A DNA stretch of 20,458 nt, taken from contig CAJGCM010000025.1 of the NCBI GenBank assembly GCA_904501765.1, positions 1 through 20,458 of the forward strand. The letters run 5' to 3'. A program made the position numbers and the translations under genes. Positions 7,106 through 14,944 of this stretch are shown piece after piece; the stretch's first letter is position 1, and each line of letters opens with the position of its first letter. A model generated the notes under the pieces. The model saw only the letters and a list, made by a program, of their open reading frames with translations. It had not been told where the DNA came from and searched no databases. Source of the DNA: an uncultured Clostridia bacterium (GTDB lineage: Bacteria; Bacillota; Clostridia; Oscillospirales; CAG-272).

Positions 7106-8040
7106 AAAAAATCTTTTCGTTAATTCTCACACTCACACTTCTGCTTTGCGCTTTAGCTTCATGCGCAGCTCCCACCTCCAAAATACAAATCGGCGTTATG
7201 AGCGGACCTACCGGCATGGGTATGGCAAAGCTTATGTCTGACACCACCGAGGAAAACGAGCTTTACGGCTTTACGGTGTATGCAGACCCCACAGTTGCAA
7301 CGGCTGACCTCCAGTCCGGAAAGCTTGATATGCTCTGCCTTCCTACTAATACAGCTGCAAATCTCGCTAACAAAAAGCCTGATACAATTTCGGTAATTTC
7401 CATCAATTGTCTTGGCTCTCTTTACCTTCTCACCGACAAAAATACCGAGGTAAAATCCATCAGCGATTTAGAGGGAAAAACTATCTATACAAGCGTTGCG
7501 GCATCCACGACGAAGCCTATACTTGAATATATACTTAAAGAAAACGACGTTGAAGCAACAATTGTAGTTGAGAAGGACCACGACACACTCGTAGCAAAGC
7601 TTGCGCAGAGCGGCGCCCCCTCTATCGCCGTATTACCCGAGCCTAAGGTTTCAGCAGCTCTTATGACTAACAAAAATTACAGTGTAGCTATAAATCTTTC
7701 CGAGGCTTGGGACGAAATTTCAGACACAAGTCTTACTATGGGTTGTATCGTTGTCCGCAACGAATTTTTAAGCACCTACAAAACTTCCGTCGACAGCTTC
7801 CTTAACGATTATAAGGCTTCCATAGAGTACGTCAACAACAAGGCGAACAAGGACAGCGCTGCCGAAATGATTGTAAGCGCAGGCGTCCTTCCCAAGGCTG
7901 CGATAGCAAAAAATGCTCTCGAAAATCTTTACGGCTCAATCGTTTACATCGAAGGCGCTGAGATGAAGAGCGCTCTTGAGAGCTTCTATACCGCAATAGG
8001 CTGCACTAAGCCCGCCGACAGCTTCTACTATGAGCGCTAA
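7102..8040 (+). CDS. ABC transporter substrate-binding lipoprotein (NitT/TauT-like)
   Basis: The solute receptor of the importer encoded by the next two genes. It has 312 residues, starting with a lipoprotein signal: KK at 2-3, hydrophobic stretch to about 17, lipobox LASC with lipidated C21. The mature part begins KIQIGVMSGPTGMGMAKLM (27-45) and includes the two-lobe features of type II binding proteins: LQSGKLDMLCLPTNTAANL and SISDLEGKTIYTS. The last is the SDLKGKxV-like signature of the SsuA/TauA/NMT1 group. The early GPTGMG segment is likely in the ligand cleft. Members of this group carry nitrate, sulfonates, thiamine precursors or other small molecules; nothing here fixes the substrate. 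ATG at 7102 overlaps the end of the regulator gene and its own end overlaps the permease gene by 11 bp. Confidence 0.9.
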   Translation: MKKIFSLILTLTLLLCALASCAAPTSKIQIGVMSGPTGMGMAKLMSDTTEENELYGFTVYADPTVATADLQSGKLDMLCLPTNTAANLANKKPDTISVISINCLGSLYLLTDKNTEVKSISDLEGKTIYTSVAASTTKPILEYILKENDVEATIVVEKDHDTLVAKLAQSGAPSIAVLPEPKVSAALMTNKNYSVAINLSEAWDEISDTSLTMGCIVVRNEFLSTYKTSVDSFLNDYKASIEYVNNKANKDSAAEMIVSAGVLPKAAIAKNALENLYGSIVYIEGAEMKSALESFYTAIGCTKPADSFYYER

Positions 8041-8782
8041 AATTAACAAGCTTACGATTGCTCTTATCGCATTAGCCTTCTGGATTCTTTTATGGGAGGT
8101 TTTTGCAAGATTCTTAAATCTCGGTTTGGTTTTACCAACGGTTGGAGAAACCTTTTCCGCTCTCGGCTCAATGATTATAACCGCCGGATTCTGGCTTACT
8201 GTTGCCTCAAGTTTTCTACGCATATTCGCAGGCTTTATCATTGGCGTAGTTTTAGGTATAGCTTTGGCTTTGGCAACGCAGTATATCCCCTTTGCCGATG
8301 CGCTTATATCTCCTATTATGACGGTTATACGGTCAACCCCCGTCGCTTCGTTTATCATGGTGCTTTGGGTGGTTATAGGAAGTGACACAACACCTATTGC
8401 CATTGCGGTGCTTATGATAATGCCTATTATATGGCAAAACCTTAAAGACGGTTTTTCCTCAATAGACGACAAGCTCTCAGAGGTGTGCCTTGTTTTCGAA
8501 GTGACAGGTGCGAAGAAGATGAAGCTTTTAGTTTTACCCACTCTTGCAAAATATTTCATTCCCGGTGTAATTACCTCTGTGGGTCTTGCGTGGAAATCGG
8601 GTATTGCCGCCGAAATTATAGCTTACACGGCAAATTCCATAGGAAAAGAAATATATCTTGCAAAAAGCTATTTTGAGAGCGCTGAAATGTTCGCTTGGAC
8701 AATCGTTGTAATTGCGGTAAGTCTGGCGCTTGAAAGCATCGTCACGCTCCTCGGAAGGAGGCTTGATAAAAATGGCTCTTGA
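8030..8782 (+). CDS. ABC transporter permease (BPD_transp_1, SsuC/TauC-like)
   Basis: Membrane subunit of the importer, 250 residues with about six membrane spans (roughly 8-28, 56-83, 90-116, 120-137, 173-200, 220-241). The cytoplasmic EAA-type coupling loop lies at about 150-172 (SEVCLVFEVTGAKKMKLLVLP region, conserved G160) and contacts the ATPase. LVLPTVGETFSAL (33-45) after the first span is typical of the nitrate/taurine/sulfonate permease branch. A single permease gene implies a homodimer. ATG at 8030 lies inside the lipoprotein gene's end and the last 11 bp overlap the ATPase start, so translation is coupled. Confidence 0.93.
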   Translation: MSAKINKLTIALIALAFWILLWEVFARFLNLGLVLPTVGETFSALGSMIITAGFWLTVASSFLRIFAGFIIGVVLGIALALATQYIPFADALISPIMTVIRSTPVASFIMVLWVVIGSDTTPIAIAVLMIMPIIWQNLKDGFSSIDDKLSEVCLVFEVTGAKKMKLLVLPTLAKYFIPGVITSVGLAWKSGIAAEIIAYTANSIGKEIYLAKSYFESAEMFAWTIVVIAVSLALESIVTLLGRRLDKNGS

Positions 8783-9359
8783 AATCAAAAATTTATCAAA
8801 AACCTTCGGTGATAAAGTAATACTGAACGACTTTTCTTACTCATTCCCCGATACCGGGGCATTCGTGATATTCGGTGATAGCGGAATTGGAAAAACAACG
8901 CTGCTCCGAATGATTTCGGGGCTTGATAAAGATTATTCAGGTAAAATTATCGGAAATCCTGTTTCGGAAATTTCAATGTCATTTCAGGAGTACAGGCTTT
9001 TTCCTAATCTTACCGCGCTTGAAAACATAACCGAACTGTCATTTGCCAATGCGTCGGAGGAAAATATAAACTTCGCAATGCGAATGCTTCGAAGGCTTAA
9101 TTTTTCAGACGGGGATATGAATCTTTATCCCGACGAGCTCTCAGGGGGAATGAAGCAAAGAGTGAGTTTCGTCAGAGCTGTTTGCAAAAGGTCAAACATT
9201 CTTCTTTTAGACGAGGCTACAAAAGAGCTTGACAAGGAACTTTCAGACGCAGTGCTCGAGATAATCAAAGAAGAGTCAAAAAAACGCCTCGTCATTCTCG
9301 TCACTCACAACGAAAACGATATAATGCATCTCGGCGCTCGGGTTGTTAAAATTCAATAA
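8772..9359 (+). CDS. ABC transporter ATP-binding protein (SsuB/TauB-like, short)
   Basis: Energises the importer. It has 195 residues when started at ATG 8772, where the protein begins MALEIKNLSKTF as expected of the family; GGAGG lies about 10 nt upstream. An in-frame ATG at 8730 would add 14 unlikely residues (KASSRSSEGG) encoded within the permease gene. Visible motifs are Walker A GDSGIGKT (35-42), Q-loop Q72, signature LSGGMKQR (123-130), Walker B ILLLDEATKELD (143-154) and switch H179. It is about 50 residues shorter than SsuB or TauB (about 250) and ends soon after the H-loop. All catalytic motifs are intact, so it should be active. It is the last gene before the terminator at 9388-9423. 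Confidence 0.94.
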   Translation: MALEIKNLSKTFGDKVILNDFSYSFPDTGAFVIFGDSGIGKTTLLRMISGLDKDYSGKIIGNPVSEISMSFQEYRLFPNLTALENITELSFANASEENINFAMRMLRRLNFSDGDMNLYPDELSGGMKQRVSFVRAVCKRSNILLLDEATKELDKELSDAVLEIIKEESKKRLVILVTHNENDIMHLGARVVKIQ

Positions 9360-9387
9360 TCCTTCCAAAAACAAAACATAAACAAAA

Positions 9388-9423
9388 AAGCAGCCGACTC
9401 ATTTTACCGTGAGTCGGCTGCTT
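9388..9423. terminator. Bidirectional intrinsic terminator between the ABC operon and dinB
   Basis: A 14-bp perfect stem (9388-9401 with 9410-9423, core GCAGCCGACTCA) and an 8-nt loop. The A-rich flank at 9384-9389 and the T-rich flank at 9426-9432 let it work on both strands. It separates converging genes. Confidence 0.93.
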
Positions 9424-9440
9424 AACTTTTTTAATTAACA

Positions 9441-10670
9441 TTAATCGGAATCTCCCGATTTATATTTGTAAAGCCCGAGCTCCGGGTCCATAACCGATGC
9501 TCTGACTATAGAATCTGCGCCGAACTTTTCTCGAATTTCGTCTATCGCATTTTCTCTTTTTTCCATTCTTTTGCGTTCTTCGTAGGCACCCTCGCCTGAA
9601 AACATATCTATCTGCTCTGCTACCCCATCTCCCGAGGTTAAATTCATAGCTGTCACGGTTATCATTCTGACAGGCCGCTCGCTGCTCCATTCGCTACACA
9701 AAATTTCATATGCAGTATCGGCTATAACCGTAGATATATCAGTGGGTGGATTTTGACTTTTTTGTCTTTGGATAGTTCTTAAAAACTCGTCCTTGATGCT
9801 TAACTGCACAGTTGCGCATTTCAGTCCTCTGGCTCTCAGCTTTGCGCCGATTTCTTCAGAAAGAAAGTTTATTCCGATACGGCACTCTTCCCTTCCAACC
9901 AGGTCGTGACGGAATGTATATCCGTTACCAATACTTTTGCTTCCTCTCTCATTTTGCGGCTCTACCGTTGAATCGTCCTCGCCTCTCGAATATTTCGAGA
10001 GAAGTATTCCAGCCTTTCCAAATTTCATAGATAAAAGCTCAGGGCTTGTCTGAGCCAACTCACCGATAGTTTTAATTCCCAAAGCCTTAAGCGCCTCTGC
10101 GGTTTTATTACCGACGAACAGCAAATCTGATACAGGGAGAGGATAAACTATCTTCTCAAAATTTCGCCTTGAAATTTCGGTTATCGCATCGGGCTTTTTG
10201 TAGTCACTTCCGAGCTTTGCAAAAACCTTGTTAAAGGATACTCCTATTGATACGGTTATGCCAAGCTCATCTTTAATTTCCCTTCTGATTTTTTCGGCAA
10301 TTTCCATTCCAGTTCCAAATACCGAGCTTACGGTAACGTCAAGCCAGCTTTCGTCTATACCGAATGGCTCTATCATATCGGTGTATCTTGAATAAATTTC
10401 GTTTGCTTTTCTCGAATATTTAACGTATTCCTCGTAATGAGGCGAGGATATTACTAAATTAGGGCATTTTTTCTTTGCCGAAAAAACCGTTTCTGCAGTT
10501 TTTATTCCATATTTTTTCGCTTCCTCATTTTTTGCAAGAACGATACCGTGCCTCTCCTCGGCGCTTCCGCACACCGCCATAGGAACGCCTCGGTATTTCG
10601 GGTTCAAGGCGGTTTCGACAGAAGCAAAAAATGAATTACAATCGCAGTGCAGAATTACTCTTTCCTTCAT
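9441..10670 (-). CDS. dinB: DNA polymerase IV (DinB, Y-family translesion polymerase)
   Basis: Copies past DNA lesions at the cost of errors. The 409 residues show the Y-family palm with metal-binding D10 and D106-E107 (GIDESWLD). The second Asp of the usual DxD is N12 in HCDCNSFFASVE, and F15 is the likely steric gate against ribonucleotides. The helix-hairpin-helix region (about 180-215, LLFVGNKTAEALKALGIKT) and little finger (about 245-350) follow. QIDMF at 353-357 resembles the QLxLF sliding-clamp-binding pentapeptide, an expected interaction for this enzyme. ATG at 10670 has AAGGAGG just upstream. It follows the histidine kinase gene by 24 bp on the same strand, so it is probably co-transcribed. 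No LexA-like box was recognised. Confidence 0.95.
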   Translation of the reverse strand: MKERVILHCDCNSFFASVETALNPKYRGVPMAVCGSAEERHGIVLAKNEEAKKYGIKTAETVFSAKKKCPNLVISSPHYEEYVKYSRKANEIYSRYTDMIEPFGIDESWLDVTVSSVFGTGMEIAEKIRREIKDELGITVSIGVSFNKVFAKLGSDYKKPDAITEISRRNFEKIVYPLPVSDLLFVGNKTAEALKALGIKTIGELAQTSPELLSMKFGKAGILLSKYSRGEDDSTVEPQNERGSKSIGNGYTFRHDLVGREECRIGINFLSEEIGAKLRARGLKCATVQLSIKDEFLRTIQRQKSQNPPTDISTVIADTAYEILCSEWSSERPVRMITVTAMNLTSGDGVAEQIDMFSGEGAYEERKRMEKRENAIDEIREKFGADSIVRASVMDPELGLYKYKSGDSD

Positions 10671-10684
10671 AAAGCCTCCTTGAA

Positions 10685-10696
10685 GATTTTAAAATC
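10685..10696. repeat. 12-bp palindrome upstream of dinB (copy 2 of 2)
   Basis: GATTTTAAAATC is a perfect palindrome, identical to the copy at 12183-12194. It ends 15 bp before the dinB ATG and overlaps the kinase stop codon. It may be a regulatory site or an RNA element. Confidence 0.5.
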
Positions 10697-12170
10697 AGTT
10701 TTTCTTTTTCGCATCCGCCTCAGGCAAGGTAAACCAAAACTCCGCTCCGTTATCGCTTGGGGACTCTGCGTGTATCTTTTCTTTGTGCGCATCTATGATG
10801 GTTTTACAGATATAAAGTCCAAGACCTACCCCGTTTTTGTCAAGCCCACGGCTGGTATCCGTCTTATAAAATCTGTCAAATACAAGGGCTAAATCCTCTT
10901 TGTTAATTCCAAGACCTTCGTCATAAACGGAAACTCTGATTTTCTTTTGCTCTGTTCGACTTATAGAAATTGCAAATTTGCCACCTTCCTTTGCGAATTT
11001 TATGGCGTTGTGGCAAAGATTATAAAGAACCTGGTGTATGGCGTCCTTATCGGCAACGACAAGCATAGAATCCTCTTCCGCTTCGAATATAACGTCAAGC
11101 TTTTTATCTTCAATTTGCTGTTCAAAGGATATTAATATGATGCGCGACATCTCCGCTATATCAAATTTTACGAATTCAAACTTCCTCTCCCCCGACTCAA
11201 GCTTTGATATATCCAAAAGGTCAGTAACGAGCCTTGAAAGTCTGTGAACCTCGTCTGAGATAATTCCCAAGTAGTAGTTATGTTTTTCGGGTGGAATTGC
11301 TCCCGAGGTTATTCCGTCGATAAATCCGGATATAGTAGTCATAGGAGTTCTTAAATCATGGGATACGTTTGCTAAGAATGAGTTGCGCATCTTTTCAAAA
11401 TTGTCAAGATATTCCGCCATATTGTTAAAGGACTCCGCCAGCTCCGCGACCTCATCGCCTCCGTAAACTGTTACTCTGGTACTGAAATCGCCCTTTGCAA
11501 ACCTTTTAACCGCAACGTTTATATCCTTCAGCGGATGTATCAGCCTCTCCGTAACGAAATAAACCGCAATAACCGCCGCTAACATTACCCATAAAGTGTT
11601 TGTAATTATTGAATTTTTAGCTTTTGCTACGAGGGCATCCTCGTCATCAGTGGAAACCGAGGCAAGAACGTATCCGCGAAGAACGTTGTTAGTTTTAATT
11701 TCCTTTGCGCAAATCTGCACCTTCTCACCGGAGATGTTTTTCACAACGCCTGAATAGGTAAGGTAAACGCCGGTTTCATTGTTTACCACTCTGTCAAACC
11801 GTTTAATATCAACCGTTCTGCCGTCTCTTATTAATTGGATATCTATTTCGCCATCCTCGCCGCTACCGCCGTAAAGAAGCATTTTACCCTCCGCAGTAAC
11901 GATTGCGATATTTATATCCTTTTCAATTTTCAAAAGCGGCTTTATGCTGCTGTCTGCAAATTGATTATAAACGTAATTTTCGAGGTTTTCAACTCTATGG
12001 TCAACAATTTGCTTGGAAATTGCATCACCCGTTCTCATAAGGACAAATTCTTTCTCCTGCGCAACGTGAGCGCGTACGGTATTTGTAACGATGCTTGAGA
12101 GAATTATAAAGCTTATCGTCAGGCAAAGAATAAACGCCGTCAAAAATTTAGCAAACGTGCTTTTAAACAT
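10695..12170 (-). CDS. Membrane sensor histidine kinase (HAMP-HisKA-HATPase), no adjacent response regulator
   Basis: A two-component sensor of unknown signal, 491 residues from ATG at 12170. That start has GGAG 8 nt upstream and begins a clean membrane anchor. An in-frame ATG at 12227 would add 19 residues, but it lies on the promoter's -10 box. Layout: span 1 (about 8-30), extracytoplasmic sensor of about 155 residues, span 2 (about 187-207), HAMP (208-260), HisKA with phospho-acceptor H271 in NVSHDLRTP, N box NLCHNAIKFA (384-393), G1 DEGLGI (417-422), F box VFDRFYKTD (430-438) and G2 GVGLGLYI (447-454). All catalytic motifs are intact. The flanks are dinB downstream and divergent gltX upstream, so its partner regulator is elsewhere. 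Its own promoter is at 12227-12256. Confidence 0.94.
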   Translation of the reverse strand: MFKSTFAKFLTAFILCLTISFIILSSIVTNTVRAHVAQEKEFVLMRTGDAISKQIVDHRVENLENYVYNQFADSSIKPLLKIEKDINIAIVTAEGKMLLYGGSGEDGEIDIQLIRDGRTVDIKRFDRVVNNETGVYLTYSGVVKNISGEKVQICAKEIKTNNVLRGYVLASVSTDDEDALVAKAKNSIITNTLWVMLAAVIAVYFVTERLIHPLKDINVAVKRFAKGDFSTRVTVYGGDEVAELAESFNNMAEYLDNFEKMRNSFLANVSHDLRTPMTTISGFIDGITSGAIPPEKHNYYLGIISDEVHRLSRLVTDLLDISKLESGERKFEFVKFDIAEMSRIILISFEQQIEDKKLDVIFEAEEDSMLVVADKDAIHQVLYNLCHNAIKFAKEGGKFAISISRTEQKKIRVSVYDEGLGINKEDLALVFDRFYKTDTSRGLDKNGVGLGLYICKTIIDAHKEKIHAESPSDNGAEFWFTLPEADAKKKN

Positions 12171-12182
12171 CTGTATATCTCC

Positions 12183-12194
12183 GATTTTAAAATC
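12183..12194. repeat. 12-bp palindrome upstream of the histidine kinase gene (copy 1 of 2)
   Basis: GATTTTAAAATC lies 13 bp before the kinase ATG, directly upstream of its GGAG site and just after a small hairpin (TCCGC/GCGGA) in the leader. The identical sequence lies in front of dinB, the next gene. Confidence 0.5.
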
Positions 12195-12226
12195 CGCCAA
12201 AGCGGAACAATACTTTAAACAATACA

Positions 12227-12256
12227 ATTATACATCAAATTACCGCAATAAGTCAA
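12227..12256 (-). promoter_or_regulatory. Sigma-A promoter for the histidine kinase-dinB operon
   Basis: On the minus strand: -35 TTGACT (12251-12256), 18-nt spacer, -10 TATAAT (12227-12232). The leader is about 50 nt. Its -35 box lies 20 bp from that of the divergent gltX promoter, so the two polymerase sites nearly abut. Confidence 0.8.
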
Positions 12257-12276
12257 ACATTTTTTTGACATTTAGA

Positions 12277-12305
12277 TTGACTAAATTTAATTTTTATGTT
12301 AAAAT
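12277..12305 (+). promoter_or_regulatory. Sigma-A promoter for gltX
   Basis: -35 TTGACT (12277-12282), 17-nt spacer, -10 TAAAAT (12300-12305). The leader to the ATG at 12354 is about 42 nt, too short for a T-box. Confidence 0.75.
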
Positions 12306-12353
12306 GGGTTGCAACTAACAAAATTATTGGATTTTTGAAAAGAGGACAGAAAA

Positions 12354-13799
12354 ATGACCGTTACCAGATTTGCCCCAAGCCCCACAGGCTATATGCATAT
12401 CGGAAATTTAAGAACTGCGCTTTATTCTTATCTTATCGCTAAGCACGACGGCGGTAACTTTATATTGAGAATTGAAGACACTGACAGAGAGCGCCTTGTT
12501 GACGGAGCGACCGACGTTATAAAATCAACACTCGCCATGACTGGGCTTAACTATGACGAAGGTCCCGACGTTGGCGGTGACCACGGCCCCTACGTTCAGA
12601 GCGAACGCAAGGCTATTTATATGGAATACGCAAAAAAACTTGTTGATATGGGCGCAGCTTACTACTGCTTCTGTACAAAGGAGCGTCTTGAAAAGCTGCA
12701 CGAGGAGGACGCAACCGGCGGATACGACCGTCATTGCAGAAATCTTAGCCAAGAAGAGATTGACGAAAAAATCAAGGCAGGTGCGCCATTTGTTATAAGA
12801 CAAAAAATGCCTCTTGTTGGCGTTACAACCTATACCGATATGGTATTTGGCGAAATTTCAATGAACAACTCGGAGCTTCAGGATCAAATTCTTATGAAGG
12901 CCGATGGATATCCGACTTACAACTTCGCTCACGTCGTAGACGATTACCTTATGAAGGTAACTCACGTTGTCAGAGGGTCGGAATATCTTACGTCCACCCC
13001 CAAATACGTGCTTCTGTACGATGCCTTCGGTTGGGAAAGACCCTGCTACGTTCATCTCCCCCTTCTTATGGGTAAAAATGAAGACGGCTCCGTTTCAAAG
13101 CTTTCGAAAAGACACGGCGCTGTTTCCTTCCAGGATTTGGTAAATGACGGTTATCTCCCCGAGGCTATTATCAACTATATAGCACTCCTCGGCTGGTGCC
13201 CCAAGCAAAGTGAAAGCGAATTCTTCTCCTTACGTGAGCTTGAAGGTCTTTTCGGCATAGACGGAGTTTCTAAATCTCCTGCGGTATTCGATTTTGAAAA
13301 GCTTTTGTGGTTCAACGGAGAGTATATACACAAGCTTGACGATGAGAGCTTCCTTAAGCTTTCCGCTCCCTTTGTAAAAACCGATATTCCTGAAAACATC
13401 TCAAAGGAAAAGATGTACGCCCTTCTCAAAACGAGAATATCCAAGCTTTCCGAGCTCGACGAAAAGATGGAGTTCTTTATAAATCTTCCAAGCTACGATA
13501 AAGAGCTTTTCCTCAACAAGAAAAACAAGATTGCGGATTTCGAAATCGTAAAGCAGGTATTAAACGAAGCTCTTGAGGTACTTAAAAAGCTTGAATCCTT
13601 CGATAATGATACACTCTTCGCCGCACTTGCGCCCATTTCCGAGAAACTCGGCATCAAAACCGGCGCCGTTATGTGGTGCGTAAGAATTGCCGCATCAGGT
13701 ATGGCGGCTACCCCCGGTGGAGCAACCGAAATTATGGAGGTTATCGGCAAGGAAGAATCCATAAAAAGAATAAGTGTAGCTCTTGAAAAGCTTGTATAA
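12354..13799 (+). CDS. gltX: Glutamyl-tRNA synthetase
   Basis: Charges tRNA with glutamate in the cytoplasm. The 481 residues match the usual bacterial length. It shows the class I HIGH motif as MHIG (14-17) within APSPTGYMHIGNLRTAL, the glutamate-binding RIEDTDRER (39-47), and the KMSKS loop as KLSKRHG (249-255). C105-x-C107 and HC at 127-128 (YDRHCRN) match the zinc site of E. coli-type GluRS. The C-terminal half is the anticodon-binding helical cage. ATG at 12354 has AGAGGA 7 nt upstream. It is a single-gene unit with its own promoter and terminator. Many Clostridia use a non-discriminating GluRS with GatCAB to make Gln-tRNA; I cannot decide this from motifs. Confidence 0.97.
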   Translation: MTVTRFAPSPTGYMHIGNLRTALYSYLIAKHDGGNFILRIEDTDRERLVDGATDVIKSTLAMTGLNYDEGPDVGGDHGPYVQSERKAIYMEYAKKLVDMGAAYYCFCTKERLEKLHEEDATGGYDRHCRNLSQEEIDEKIKAGAPFVIRQKMPLVGVTTYTDMVFGEISMNNSELQDQILMKADGYPTYNFAHVVDDYLMKVTHVVRGSEYLTSTPKYVLLYDAFGWERPCYVHLPLLMGKNEDGSVSKLSKRHGAVSFQDLVNDGYLPEAIINYIALLGWCPKQSESEFFSLRELEGLFGIDGVSKSPAVFDFEKLLWFNGEYIHKLDDESFLKLSAPFVKTDIPENISKEKMYALLKTRISKLSELDEKMEFFINLPSYDKELFLNKKNKIADFEIVKQVLNEALEVLKKLESFDNDTLFAALAPISEKLGIKTGAVMWCVRIAASGMAATPGGATEIMEVIGKEESIKRISVALEKLV

Positions 13800-13824
13800 C
13801 GCTTGAAAGCTTTCGCTGTTTTGT

Positions 13825-13866
13825 ATAAAAATCCCGTAGCGGTATATTCTGCTTCGGGATTTTTAT
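13825..13866 (+). terminator. Intrinsic terminator after gltX
   Basis: A 12-bp stem, ATAAAAATCCCG (13825-13836) with its complement at 13855-13866, and an 18-nt loop. The A/T base of the stem supplies the terminal T run (five T at 13860-13864). It lies 25 bp after the gltX stop. Confidence 0.88.
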
Positions 13867-14020
13867 TTTAGCCGTGACAAGAACGCAATCCCCTCTCTTT
13901 TACTCTTTTGCAATTCTGCCGTCATTTGGACGTTTCGGATATTTATCCTTCATATTCTGATAAAATGGCTTGATTTGAGAAAGAAAATGAAGGAAATCTT
14001 GCATTTTTTCAAAATATCTC

Positions 14021-14049
14021 TTGCAAAACCTTTGCCGGTGTGCTAATAT
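14021..14049 (+). promoter_or_regulatory. Probable promoter of the rpiR-to-ispH/S1 operon
   Basis: -35 TTGCAA (14021-14026), 17-nt spacer, -10 TAATAT (14044-14049), giving a leader of about 30 nt to the ATG at 14087. A TATAAT at 14047-14052 would need a 20-nt spacer and is less likely. Confidence 0.6.
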
Positions 14050-14086
14050 AATAGGTGTTTATTTTTAAAATATTAGCGAGGTAACT

Positions 14087-14944
14087 ATGGGTAACGACAT
14101 ATCAGAACGTATCCGAAAATATCATCCCTCCTTTTCAAAAAGTCAGAAAAAGCTTTCGGCGGCAATAATCGAAGAATATGACAAAGTTGCTTATATGACA
14201 GCCGCAAGGCTTGGCAGAATGGTAGGCGTATCTGAGTCCACTGTGGTAAGATTTGCATACACTCTCGGCTATGAGGGATATTCCGATTTTCAAAAAGCGG
14301 TACAAGAGCTTGTAAGGGAAAAGCTTACTCCTAACCAGAGAATTGACGTAACTAATTTCCGTATCGGTGAGGGAGATATTTTGGAGAAGGTTTCCGAATC
14401 CGATATATCAAAAATAAGAAGCACCTTTGATAAAATGGACAGAGCGTCCTTTTATGCAGCCTGTGATTCAATTTTAGATGCTAAGCGCGTTTTTATAATG
14501 GGTGCGAGAAGCACAGAGCCTTTGGCTATGGTTTTAAAATACAATCTTTCGCTTATTTTTGACAATGTTATTCTCGTTGCGCCGAGAACTACTCCGGAAA
14601 TTTTCGAGCAGATTTTCTCAATCGGCGAGCACGACGTGCTTATCGCATTTTCCTTCCCACGTTACTCCTCCCAAATGGTTAATGCGGTAAAGTTTGCAAA
14701 GAAAAACAAAGCAAAGGTCGTGGTATTCACCGACTCCAAAAGCTCGCCTCTTGCAGAGCATGCGACCTGCTTACTGACTGCGCAGTCAGATATGGCGTCG
14801 TTTATGGATTCCTTGGTTGCGCCTATAAGCATTATAAACGCCATTATCGTCGAAATAACGAGAAGGCGTGAGGGACGTATTCGCGACAGGTTTGACCGTC
14901 TTGAAAAGATATGGGACGAATACGGAGTTTACACCAAGCGATGA
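14087..14944 (+). CDS. MurR/RpiR-family transcriptional regulator (HTH-SIS)
   Basis: A DNA-binding regulator whose family senses phosphosugars. It has 285 residues. The N-terminal RpiR helix-turn-helix is at about 1-77 (AARLGRMVGVSESTVVRFAYTLGYEGYSDF), followed by a linker and a SIS domain at about 125-260. The SIS domain shows the sugar-phosphate-binding fold pattern RVFIMGARSTEP (134-145), DVLIAFSFPRYSSQM (183-197) and AKVVVFTDSKSSPLAEHA (209-226). The usual helix cap G-x-G-x-S is changed to GARSTE. ATG at 14087 has GAGG 5 nt upstream. Its stop overlaps the next gene's ATG by 4 bp, so it leads an operon for a flavoprotein, nucleotide, phospholipid and isoprenoid enzymes and S1. Its ligand is unknown; autoregulation is plausible. 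Confidence 0.93.
   Translation: MGNDISERIRKYHPSFSKSQKKLSAAIIEEYDKVAYMTAARLGRMVGVSESTVVRFAYTLGYEGYSDFQKAVQELVREKLTPNQRIDVTNFRIGEGDILEKVSESDISKIRSTFDKMDRASFYAACDSILDAKRVFIMGARSTEPLAMVLKYNLSLIFDNVILVAPRTTPEIFEQIFSIGEHDVLIAFSFPRYSSQMVNAVKFAKKNKAKVVVFTDSKSSPLAEHATCLLTAQSDMASFMDSLVAPISIINAIIVEITRRREGRIRDRFDRLEKIWDEYGVYTKR

Noticed and set aside
7936..8559. 207-codon minus-strand ORF
   Set aside because: It is antisense to the binding-protein and permease genes, has no recognisable domain or ribosome site, and the plus-strand genes are certain.
12171..12227. Longer N-terminus for the histidine kinase (ATG at 12227)
   Set aside because: That ATG overlaps the -10 box of the likely promoter, and the added residues precede an otherwise normal membrane anchor. 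The ATG at 12170 has a good GGAG site.
12306..12353. T-box leader for gltX
   Set aside because: The leader is about 42 nt, without a terminator stem or the conserved T-box sequence.
13987..14046. 19-codon plus-strand ORF (MKEILHFFK...) before rpiR
   Set aside because: It overlaps the likely rpiR promoter and has only a weak ribosome site; nothing supports translation.
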